From positions 898,646 to 962,645 of the forward strand of contig NZ_JAACJS010000002.1 of assembly GCF_009939005.1 (NCBI RefSeq): a stretch of DNA of 64,000 nucleotides, written 5' to 3'. Source of the stretch: Sediminibacterium roseum (GTDB lineage Bacteria; Bacteroidota; Bacteroidia; Chitinophagales; Chitinophagaceae). Under the pieces are notes generated by a model, which was not told the DNA's origin, made no database searches, and saw nothing but the letters and a program-made list of their open reading frames with translations. The position numbers and the translations under genes are program-made. This document shows positions 8,713-16,307 of this stretch, piece by piece; position 1 is the first letter of the stretch; each line of letters opens with the position of its first letter.

Positions 8713-9282
8713 ATGAGTAAGTCTATTGATTCACGTGATATTTTCCTGTCAGGTAAACATGTTTTTCTGAAAAGCCTTACCAGGAACGATGTGATCGAAA
8801 GCAATTGGTACGGTTGGTTTAATGATGAAGAACTTAGTAGGACCCTGCAAAAACACTATTTCCCTAATACATTGGAAGCACAGATGGATTTTTGGGAAAA
8901 AAACATTGCCATACCAACCAATAAAATTCAGTTAGGTATCTGCAAACCGGGGGACGATAAGATTATCGGCATTGTGAGCCTGAACAACATAGATTACATT
9001 AACAGAAAATGTGAATTCTCGATTATCATCGGCGAAAAGAAGGAGCAAAATATTAAGTTGTTCGTAGAATGCTGCAATCTTATGTTCCGGCATGCTTTTG
9101 ATACACTTAATCTGAACAAAGTGTACGGAGGAAGCATTTCCAAAGATTTGGTAATGCTCATGACACGTACGCTTAATTGTAAACAGGAAGGAATAGCCAG
9201 GGAGGATATTTATAAGGATGGCGAGTATAAGGATGCGTACCTATACAGCCTGCTGAAAAAAGACTTTACCTATAAATCTTGA
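8713..9282 (+). CDS. GNAT-family N-acyltransferase (RimJ/RimL-like; PseH-like candidate)
   Basis: 189-residue GNAT. The order of strands and the C-terminal LNLNKVYGGSIS segment match the RimJ/RimL-like subgroup that includes PseH and other amino-sugar acetyltransferases. The acetyl-CoA/acyl-carrier phosphate loop is poorly conserved (EFSIIIGEKKEQN). I chose the ATG at 8713, one base after the previous stop; an upstream in-frame extension lies inside the preceding gene. Because the next three genes are an acyl-thioester module with its own carrier protein, it may use an acyl-ACP instead of acetyl-CoA. It is also the best candidate for a missing PseH. The donor and acceptor are not determined by sequence. 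Confidence 0.7.
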   Translation: MSKSIDSRDIFLSGKHVFLKSLTRNDVIESNWYGWFNDEELSRTLQKHYFPNTLEAQMDFWEKNIAIPTNKIQLGICKPGDDKIIGIVSLNNIDYINRKCEFSIIIGEKKEQNIKLFVECCNLMFRHAFDTLNLNKVYGGSISKDLVMLMTRTLNCKQEGIAREDIYKDGEYKDAYLYSLLKKDFTYKS

Positions 9283-9286
9283 CCTT

Positions 9287-10480
9287 ATGAGCAGGTACGA
9301 TGAAATAAATATCGGCGACAAAGCGGAAATTATCCAAAAGATCACAGATTCTGATATTGATAAATTTGTTTCTCTAACAGGCGATGATAACAAGTTGCAT
9401 ATTAATAAGGAATATGCTTCTAAAACAAGTTTCAAACAACCGGTTGCACATGGCATGCTAAGTGCTTCTTTTATATCTACGATCATCGGAACAAAAATTC
9501 CGGGTGATGGGGCATTATGGTTTTCTCAATCGCTTGACTTTCTTTTACCGGTTCGTTCCGGTGATACCATTCATGTGATAGCAGAAGTGATCGGGAAAGA
9601 TGATAGATTACGGGCGATAGAACTGAGGACGGACATTTACAACCAGGATAAACAAAAGGTTATAGGAGGCAAGGCTAAAGTCAAAGTTATTGAAGAAGAA
9701 GTGAAAAAACAGGAAACAACTGCAGAGTCTGACAGCCACCCAAAATGTGCCCTGATAATCGGCGCAACCGGGGGCATCGGTTCGTCGGTTTGCATGCAGT
9801 TGGCGAACAGTGGGTATGCAATAGCAGTTCATTATTACTCTAATGAACAGAAAGCAGCCGGGATCGTAAACGCAATTCTTGAAACAGGCCACAATGCCGT
9901 TGCTCTGCAAGGCAGTATCGATACAAAAGCTGCGGTTGATGCTCTTGTAGAAAAAGCAGAAAGGCGCATTGGCGAGATTAGTGTTATTGTCAATTGCGCC
10001 ACGATTAAGATACCTAATATCAAATTTGAAAACTTGGAATGGCCCGATATTGAAAAACATCTCAATATCAATCTGAGAGCTAATTTTTTTCTCGTACAAC
10101 GAGTCCTTCCCGGGATGAAGAACAGAAAATACGGGAGAATCATTTTCGTTACAACACAATACACCGAAGGAACACCACCACCGGAACTCATGCCGTATGT
10201 AGCGGCAAAATATTCGTTAAATGGGTTTGCAAAAGCGTTGGCGGTTGAATTGGCCGCTCATAACATTACTGTGAATCTTGTATCGCCAGGTATGACGGAA
10301 ACCGACTTGCTGGCGGGTATCCCTGAAAAGGCAAGGCTCCTTGCTGCGGCGAAATCTCCTGTAAAGCGGCTCGCCCAGCCTGAAGATGTATCATCGGCAA
10401 TCGCTTTCCTGGCATCTGAAAAATCGGGCTACATAACAGGGGAAACCATAAGGGTTAACGGTGGTCAAATAATGATGTAA
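9287..10480 (+). CDS. MaoC-like (R)-hydratase fused to FabG-like short-chain reductase
   Basis: 397-residue fusion. Residues 1-135 are a MaoC/PhaJ-type hotdog domain with Asp33 and His38 in TGDDNKLH and the VAHGML motif, the catalytic features of (R)-enoyl thioester hydratases. Residues about 153-397 are a classical SDR resembling 3-oxoacyl-ACP reductase: GATGGIGS at 159-166, Tyr304 and Lys308 in YVAAK, and the C-terminal ITGETIRVNGG. A charged linker joins them. Inferred role: reduction of a 3-oxoacyl thioester and hydration or dehydration of the same chain on the ACP encoded at 12200. No ketosynthase was seen in the window. The gene lies 4 bases after the GNAT gene and 2 before the FkbH-like gene. 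Confidence 0.85.
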   Translation: MSRYDEINIGDKAEIIQKITDSDIDKFVSLTGDDNKLHINKEYASKTSFKQPVAHGMLSASFISTIIGTKIPGDGALWFSQSLDFLLPVRSGDTIHVIAEVIGKDDRLRAIELRTDIYNQDKQKVIGGKAKVKVIEEEVKKQETTAESDSHPKCALIIGATGGIGSSVCMQLANSGYAIAVHYYSNEQKAAGIVNAILETGHNAVALQGSIDTKAAVDALVEKAERRIGEISVIVNCATIKIPNIKFENLEWPDIEKHLNINLRANFFLVQRVLPGMKNRKYGRIIFVTTQYTEGTPPPELMPYVAAKYSLNGFAKALAVELAAHNITVNLVSPGMTETDLLAGIPEKARLLAAAKSPVKRLAQPEDVSSAIAFLASEKSGYITGETIRVNGGQIMM

Positions 10481-10482
10481 AA

Positions 10483-12210
10483 ATGAAATTCTCAGAAATA
10501 CTGCTCCAGAATAATGTATTGGAAAAGAAGTTCACAGGGCGGACCTCGTACGAGATCGCTGTGCTGTCGAATATCATGACAAACCAGTTAAACCCTGTAC
10601 TCGAATACGTTGCCAGAACCAATGATGTTTATGCGAAATGTATTTCAGGCGATTACGACAACATTATACAGGATAGTGAAAAGTATAAAGACAAAAACTT
10701 GATGGTCATTATATGGGAAGCCGCCAACATCGTAGACGGACTACAGTATCGTGCTGAATTGTTTAACGAGGAAGAGACCACGCTGCTCATAAATAACGTT
10801 AAGAACTCTATTGATCTCGTGTTGCAATCAATAAAACAGACCCCGGCTGTTGTGATCACAAAATTCAGCAGTGCCGTTTTCAATAATTATTTTATCAAAA
10901 AAAACAACTTCGACAGAATCTGCCAGGAATTGAACGGGTATCTTGAGGAGAAAATTTCAGCGAATTGCCTGTTGTTGGATATCGACAAGATCTTTGCAAG
11001 GATCTCAATCGATCGCTCTGTTGATCTGAGAAACTTTTATTCATCAAAAGCGCTGTACACGATAGAGTTTTTCAATGAGCTTTCGCAGATGATCAATCCG
11101 TACATCCTTTCAATATCCGGTAAAAGTAAAAAAGCACTTGTATTTGACTGTGACAATACTCTATGGAACGGAATCGTGGGAGAAGACGGCCCGACAGGCA
11201 TCAGGATGTCTGCAACGGATACCAAAGGGGTGTTCTATGAAGAGATACAGTATATTGCAAAAGCACTCGCGAAACAAGGTATTTTAATCGGGATCAACTC
11301 AAAAAACAATGAGCATGATGTTAAAGAAATATTTGATACCCATGGCGACATGCATTTGAAAGAAAATGAGATAGCTGTAAAACGTGTTAACTGGAACGAT
11401 AAAGTGACCAATCTCCGTGAGATAAGTAAAGAACTTAATATCGGCGTGGACAGCATTGTGTTTGTAGACGATTCAGACTTTGAGATCAATTTGGTTAACC
11501 AGTATCTTCCCGAAGTAAAAACGATACAGGTTCCCAAGGATACGTATCGCTATGCAGCGTTGTTGAGAAAAAACCTAAGCGTTTTCTTTGCAAACAGTAT
11601 ATCGGCAGAAGACAAAGGACGCGCAAAGATGTATAAGGAGCAAAGCCAGCGACTTGAAGAGCGTGGTTCATTTCAGAACCTTGATGAATACCTTCGATCT
11701 CTCGAACTCGAGATGACGCTTTTTACCGACAACCCGAACATTGCGCCACGTATCGCACAACTTACGCAGAAAACCAATCAGTTTAATCTTACTACAAAAC
11801 GATACACGGAAGCTGAAATTACCGGTATTATAAACAGCCCGGATCATCATGTGTATGCATTCGGACTCAAAGATAAATTCGGTGATTTTGGGATTACCGG
11901 TATTGCAATCGTTCATATTCAAGGTGAAAAAGCTGAATTTGATTCATTTTTGATGAGCTGCAGGGTATTGGGGCGAAGCGTTGAAAAGAAATTTATACAG
12001 GAAATCATCCTTCACCTGAAGGAAGAAAGCATAACCCGAATAACCGCTTCATATAAAAGGACTCCTAAAAACGATCAGGTAAGTAATTTTTATCTTGAAG
12101 CGGGTCTAACTGAAGTGCAGAAAGAGAACGATACTGCCAGTTATGAAGGTATGATCGACGATGTCATTAAAGATGATTTTTCTTATATAAAAATGGCTTA
12201 TGAAAGATAA
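10483..12210 (+). CDS. FkbH-like HAD-IIIC protein (glyceryl- or acyl-ACP forming)
   Basis: 575 residues. The HAD nucleophile motif is DCDNT at 222-226, preceded by an N-terminal helical/SGNH-like part and followed by a C-terminal GNAT-like region (about 400-575) as in full-length FkbH-type proteins. Characterised FkbH proteins load 1,3-bisphosphoglycerate-derived glyceryl onto an acyl carrier protein with loss of phosphate; other members of the family are of unknown acyl specificity. The 3' end overlaps the ACP gene by 11 bases, strong evidence that they work together. Expected role: make a short hydroxyacyl-ACP for N-acylation of an amino sugar. Cytoplasmic. Confidence 0.85.
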   Translation: MKFSEILLQNNVLEKKFTGRTSYEIAVLSNIMTNQLNPVLEYVARTNDVYAKCISGDYDNIIQDSEKYKDKNLMVIIWEAANIVDGLQYRAELFNEEETTLLINNVKNSIDLVLQSIKQTPAVVITKFSSAVFNNYFIKKNNFDRICQELNGYLEEKISANCLLLDIDKIFARISIDRSVDLRNFYSSKALYTIEFFNELSQMINPYILSISGKSKKALVFDCDNTLWNGIVGEDGPTGIRMSATDTKGVFYEEIQYIAKALAKQGILIGINSKNNEHDVKEIFDTHGDMHLKENEIAVKRVNWNDKVTNLREISKELNIGVDSIVFVDDSDFEINLVNQYLPEVKTIQVPKDTYRYAALLRKNLSVFFANSISAEDKGRAKMYKEQSQRLEERGSFQNLDEYLRSLELEMTLFTDNPNIAPRIAQLTQKTNQFNLTTKRYTEAEITGIINSPDHHVYAFGLKDKFGDFGITGIAIVHIQGEKAEFDSFLMSCRVLGRSVEKKFIQEIILHLKEESITRITASYKRTPKNDQVSNFYLEAGLTEVQKENDTASYEGMIDDVIKDDFSYIKMAYER

Positions 12211-12433
12211 AATAAAACTTATTATGGCGTCGGTATTCGAGCTCTCGCCTGATCAGATCGGTGATGATGCTTCGCCGGATACCATCCTCGTCTGGGATTC
12301 ATTGCGTCATATGAATTTGGTTACAGTTCTTGAAGAGGAGTTTGATATCCGCTTAACTGATGAACAGATCACCGAGATGCTCAATCTCGATTTGGTCGTA
12401 TTTACTGTAAACGAAGTACTCGCTGCAAAATGA
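12200..12433 (+). CDS. Acyl carrier protein
   Basis: 77-residue acidic four-helix carrier protein. Ser34 in VWDSLRHMN fits the DSL site for 4'-phosphopantetheine attachment. It overlaps the FkbH-like gene upstream and the amidotransferase gene downstream by 4 bases (ATGA). Its location among sugar genes shows it is a dedicated carrier and not the fatty-acid ACP. It presumably holds the acyl group made by the FkbH-like protein and shaped by the MaoC-SDR fusion, and donates it to an amino sugar through the GNAT protein at 8713. Confidence 0.93.
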   Translation: MKDKIKLIMASVFELSPDQIGDDASPDTILVWDSLRHMNLVTVLEEEFDIRLTDEQITEMLNLDLVVFTVNEVLAAK

Positions 12434-13557
12434 TCTATTGTAAAACTTGCCTGCAACCGGATACTCGTCCTGGTACCAGATTTTTTGACGGGATATGTCC
12501 CGCGTGCAGGTATCATGCGTCCCTTCAGAACGTAGATTGGGATGAGCGTAGAAAAGAACTCAATCGGATAGTTGAGTTCGGAAGACAGAATAACCGGTCT
12601 GGTTATGATTGCATAATAGGCGTAAGCGGTGGCAAGGATAGCACGCGGCAAGCTTTTTTTGTAAAAGATGTGCTTAAAATGAACCCGTTGTTGGTATGTC
12701 TGAGCTATCCGCCTGAACAGGTAACGGAAAGGGGTGTAGACAATGTATCGAATATGATCTCGCATGGGTTCGATTGCATCACGATCAATCCTGCGCCGCA
12801 ACTGTGGCGAAAGTTAATGCACAAAGGCTTTTTTAATTTTACCAATTGGGCCAGATCCACCGAGCTTGCACTTTTTAGCAGTGTGCCGCGTCTGGCGATC
12901 GCTTACCAGATACCATTGATCTGGTGGGGGGAGAACGCCGCATTGCAATTGGGAGATTTGAATGTCATGGGGAAGACAGGTAGCGATGGCAATAACCTCA
13001 GGAAAATGAACACACTGGGTGACGGTGATATCAGTTGGTTGATAAACGAAGAAGTAGGTACAAAAGATATACTGCAATATTTATATCCGTCGGAAAAAGA
13101 AATGGAAGATGCCAATCTGCGTATCACATTCCTTGGCTATTTCTGGAACGACTGGTCCCTGGTAGATAACGGAAATTTTTCAGCACTGCGGGGCCTCGAG
13201 ATCCGGAACGAAAAACCATGGGAAATTGGCGATCCCCTGGGTATCACTTCACTGGATGAAGACTGGGTCACGCTTAACCAGATGATTAAATACCTGAAAT
13301 ATGGCTTCGGACGTATTTCGGATTACGTAAATGAGGACATACGTAACGGAAAGATGACAAGAGAGGAAGGGATTGCACTTAATGAAAGGTACGACGGTAA
13401 GTGTTCGCCCGAATATATAAAAAGCTTTTCTGATTACATCGGTATTACAGTTGAAGATTTTTGGCAGCAGGTAGATAAATCGGTAAACCTGGAACTGTTT
13501 AATCGCCATTCTTTAGGAAATTATTCACCAAAATTCAAAGTGGGAAAAGGGTTATGA
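12430..13557 (+). CDS. N-acetyl sugar amidotransferase, WbpG/PseA-like
   Basis: 375-residue PP-loop ATPase of the WbpG/PseA group. Cys4, Cys7, Cys23 and Cys26 form a likely zinc site. The PP-loop SGGKDS is intact at 66-71, after the typical YDCIIGV lead. These enzymes adenylate an N-acetyl group and replace its oxygen with ammonia, giving an acetamidino group. The HisH-like and HisF-like genes directly downstream would supply and channel the ammonia. It overlaps the ACP gene and the HisH-like gene by 4 bases each. Substrate is probably a nonulosonic acid precursor or an N-acetylated amino sugar made by this cluster. Confidence 0.9.
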   Translation: MIYCKTCLQPDTRPGTRFFDGICPACRYHASLQNVDWDERRKELNRIVEFGRQNNRSGYDCIIGVSGGKDSTRQAFFVKDVLKMNPLLVCLSYPPEQVTERGVDNVSNMISHGFDCITINPAPQLWRKLMHKGFFNFTNWARSTELALFSSVPRLAIAYQIPLIWWGENAALQLGDLNVMGKTGSDGNNLRKMNTLGDGDISWLINEEVGTKDILQYLYPSEKEMEDANLRITFLGYFWNDWSLVDNGNFSALRGLEIRNEKPWEIGDPLGITSLDEDWVTLNQMIKYLKYGFGRISDYVNEDIRNGKMTREEGIALNERYDGKCSPEYIKSFSDYIGITVEDFWQQVDKSVNLELFNRHSLGNYSPKFKVGKGL

Positions 13558-14174
13558 AAGATCCGGGAATAGTAATCATTGATTATGGTGTAGGGAACAC
13601 GTATTCAGTAGCTAATGCGATACAACACTTGGGATATAAAAATCTCAGGATATCCGACGAAGAAAAAGTGATCCGTGAAGCCGACGCACTGATTCTTCCC
13701 GGTGTGGGTGCTTTTGAAGCATGTATGAGTAACCTTCAGGACAGGAATATTGTAGAGATATTGAATGAGGAAGTTCTTTCCAAAAAAAAGCCGATCCTCG
13801 GGATATGCGTGGGTATGCAGTTGCTGGCTACGGCTTCTGAAGAGATGGGAATACATGAAGGGCTTAACTGGATAGAGGGCCGCGTAAAAAAGCTGGAGCT
13901 TCCATCAGAACTTGCGGTGCCGCATGTAGGATGGAACGATGTAATGAACAATGAAGAAAAATTATTCGGACTGAACCAGCAAAACGCGAACTTCTATTTT
14001 GATCATAGTTTTTATTTCGACTGCGAGGAAAAATATGTAGCGGCCTACTGTGATTACGGCATAAAAGTTACCGCGGCAGTAAAGAAAGAAAACATTTTTG
14101 GCGTTCAGTTTCACCCTGAAAAAAGCCAGACCAACGGACTCAAACTTTTCCGGAGTTTTTTTAATTCTATATAA
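13554..14174 (+). CDS. HisH-like glutamine amidotransferase of the acetamidino module
   Basis: 206-residue class I glutaminase with Cys85 in GICVGMQ and His187/Glu189 in FHPEKS, so the catalytic triad is complete. Paralogues of HisH serve WbpG-type enzymes by releasing ammonia from glutamine. No other histidine-biosynthesis gene is near, and both neighbours are amidotransferase genes, so a role in histidine synthesis is unlikely. It overlaps the WbpG-like gene by 4 bases and is followed after 1 base by the HisF-like gene. Confidence 0.9.
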   Translation: MKDPGIVIIDYGVGNTYSVANAIQHLGYKNLRISDEEKVIREADALILPGVGAFEACMSNLQDRNIVEILNEEVLSKKKPILGICVGMQLLATASEEMGIHEGLNWIEGRVKKLELPSELAVPHVGWNDVMNNEEKLFGLNQQNANFYFDHSFYFDCEEKYVAAYCDYGIKVTAAVKKENIFGVQFHPEKSQTNGLKLFRSFFNSI

Positions 14175-14175
14175 C

Positions 14176-15042
14176 GTGCTTAAAAAAAGGATTGTTGCCA
14201 GCTTAGTCGTAAAAGAGGGTGTTGTAGTACAGAGCATCGGCTTTGATAAATATTTGCCCGTAGGTAAACCGGCTATTGCAGTCGAGTTTTTAACAACCTG
14301 GGGTATTGACGAAATTGTTTTGCTGGATATTTCGGCTTCACGGATGAGGCGTGGACCGGATTATGAGATGATCAGGAATGCCGCTAAGAAATGTTTTGTT
14401 CCGCTTACTGTTGGCGGCGGCATAACTGAAGTGGGCCATATCCAGGACCTGATGCATTGCGGTTCAGATAAAGTATCTCTGAATCAGTCTGCGATTTATC
14501 AACCGGGGTTGATTACCGAAGCCGCTGAGATTTTCGGTAACCAATGCGTTGTTGTTTCTATAGATGCTGTACAAACGGATAAGGGGTATCGTGTGTATGA
14601 TTATATATCTAAGACCCCTCTCGAAATCTCTCCGGCTGATATGGCAAAAAAAACAGAAGATCTGGGGGCAGGAGAAATATTCATCAATTCTGTTGACAGA
14701 GACGGAAGTTACAGGGGTTATGATATGGAACTGATAAAATCAGTATGTGAAAAAGTTTCCGTTCCTGTTATCGCCTGCGGCGGCGCGAAAAATGCCGGTG
14801 ATATGATTAAAATATTGAAGGACACGAACATTTCCGCTGCCTGTGCGGGTAATTTCTTTCATTTTACTGAACACAGTGTAAATACTTCGAAAGCAAACAT
14901 TATTAAACAGGTGGACGTACGATTGGAGACTTTTGCAGATTATACAGACACAGATTTTGACCAGGATCTGCGGATCAGGAAGAAGTCTGACAAAGTATTG
15001 GAGGAAATGTTATACATCCGAATAGAAAAAGAAGTGATATGA
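14176..15042 (+). CDS. HisF2/AglZ-type protein, ammonia-channelling partner for acetamidino formation
   Basis: 288-residue TIM barrel related to HisF. The start is a GTG at 14176, one base after the HisH-like stop, and gives the family N-terminus (KKRIVASLVVKEG). The cyclase general acid/base Asp11 of true HisF (CLDVKDG) is replaced by Val11, while the second conserved Asp (VVSIDA) remains. This pattern agrees with HisF2 proteins of LPS and flagellin glycosylation clusters, which do not need cyclase activity. It is about 30 residues longer than HisF at the C-terminus. It overlaps the second WbpG-like gene by 4 bases. Confidence 0.88.
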   Translation: MLKKRIVASLVVKEGVVVQSIGFDKYLPVGKPAIAVEFLTTWGIDEIVLLDISASRMRRGPDYEMIRNAAKKCFVPLTVGGGITEVGHIQDLMHCGSDKVSLNQSAIYQPGLITEAAEIFGNQCVVVSIDAVQTDKGYRVYDYISKTPLEISPADMAKKTEDLGAGEIFINSVDRDGSYRGYDMELIKSVCEKVSVPVIACGGAKNAGDMIKILKDTNISAACAGNFFHFTEHSVNTSKANIIKQVDVRLETFADYTDTDFDQDLRIRKKSDKVLEEMLYIRIEKEVI

Positions 15043-16298
15043 TCAACTATTGCAGGCGGTGCCTGTACCCGGAAAACCATCCTTTAAATATCGTCCTTGA
15101 TGAAAAAGGAATATGCAGCGGCTGCAGGGTGCATGAAGAAAAAGCTATAATCGATTGGGAACCCCGTAAGGAAAAGCTTGGAAGGATTTTCGACAGCTAC
15201 AGGAGCACTTCCGGCAAATCATACGATTGTATCATACCTGTTAGTGGAGCAAGGGATTCCTATTTTATTGTTCATACCGTAAAGAACGTGTATGGCATGA
15301 ATCCGCTTCTTGTTACCTACAACAAGCATTACAATACCGACCTCGGTATCCGCAACCTCGCGAACCTCCGCATTGTATTCGACTGCGATATCATGACACT
15401 TACTGTAAATCCGGAGACGGTAAAAAAAATTACAAGGGCAACGATAAGGAAAGCTGGTAGTATCTATTGGCATTGTCTTGCGGGGCAAACCGTATATCCG
15501 GTTCAGGTCGCCGTGAAATTCAAAATTCCATTGATCATTTGGGGAGCGCACCAGGGAATTGACCAGGTAGGAATGTTCTCACACCTCGATGAAGTGGAAA
15601 TGACAAGAAAATACAGGAAGGAACATGATTTAATGGGGATAGAAGCGGATGACCTGATCAATGAGTTCGACAATATAATTGAGCAGGATGTTATACAATT
15701 CCGCTATCCTGATGATAAAGAAATAGAAAGGATCGGCGTGAGAGGTATTTATCTCAACAACTATATGCGGTGGGATACCAAGGCGCAGCATGAACAAATG
15801 CTCGGTTTGTATAATTATGAAACGGCTCCGCAAACAGGGACATTCGATCGTTATAATGATGTGGATTGCTTCAATTATTCGGATGTTCACGATTATATCA
15901 AATACGTAAAACACGGGTATGGCAAGATCACTGATCATGCCTCAAGAGAAATCCGCTTTGGAAGAATTTCCCGCGATGAAGGAGTAGAACTGGTAAAAGA
16001 ATATGGAATAACCCAACCACGTAACCTGCCCCAGTTTCTTGAATGGATCGGCATAACCGAAAACAGTTTTCATTACCTGATCGATCAGCATCGTAATAAA
16101 AAGATCTGGCATAGGAACGAAAAATGGGATTGGGAGAGGATTGATGGTACACAACTACGGAAAGAAACACCCGATAGCTTTGCTATTGCGTGTACGGATA
16201 AAGGACTTGATTTTAGAATAACGGTCCCTAAAAAGAAATCACCAGACAACAAGTATATCCTTATCGGAAAGGGCTACGTTCAATCTGAAAATCTCTAA
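15039..16298 (+). CDS. Second WbpG-like N-acetyl sugar amidotransferase with altered PP-loop
   Basis: 419 residues, related to the gene at 12430. The zinc cysteines are kept (Cys5, Cys8, Cys26, Cys29), but the PP-loop reads SGARDS at 69-74 in place of SGGKDS: the second glycine is Ala. The IIWGAHQG motif and the long C-terminal part are otherwise well formed, with an extra 40 or so residues ending in a beta-rich tail. It may be an active variant with another substrate or a non-catalytic partner of the first copy. Tandem placement around the hisH/hisF pair suggests one functional unit. The gene ends 9 bases before the ABC transporter gene. Confidence 0.8.
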   Translation: MINYCRRCLYPENHPLNIVLDEKGICSGCRVHEEKAIIDWEPRKEKLGRIFDSYRSTSGKSYDCIIPVSGARDSYFIVHTVKNVYGMNPLLVTYNKHYNTDLGIRNLANLRIVFDCDIMTLTVNPETVKKITRATIRKAGSIYWHCLAGQTVYPVQVAVKFKIPLIIWGAHQGIDQVGMFSHLDEVEMTRKYRKEHDLMGIEADDLINEFDNIIEQDVIQFRYPDDKEIERIGVRGIYLNNYMRWDTKAQHEQMLGLYNYETAPQTGTFDRYNDVDCFNYSDVHDYIKYVKHGYGKITDHASREIRFGRISRDEGVELVKEYGITQPRNLPQFLEWIGITENSFHYLIDQHRNKKIWHRNEKWDWERIDGTQLRKETPDSFAIACTDKGLDFRITVPKKKSPDNKYILIGKGYVQSENL

Positions 16299-16307
16299 GA
16301 TCACAAA

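Noticed and set aside
13554..15042. HisH and HisF homologues as part of histidine biosynthesis
   Set aside because: No other his gene is present, the HisF-like protein lacks Asp11, and both genes lie between two WbpG-like amidotransferase genes.
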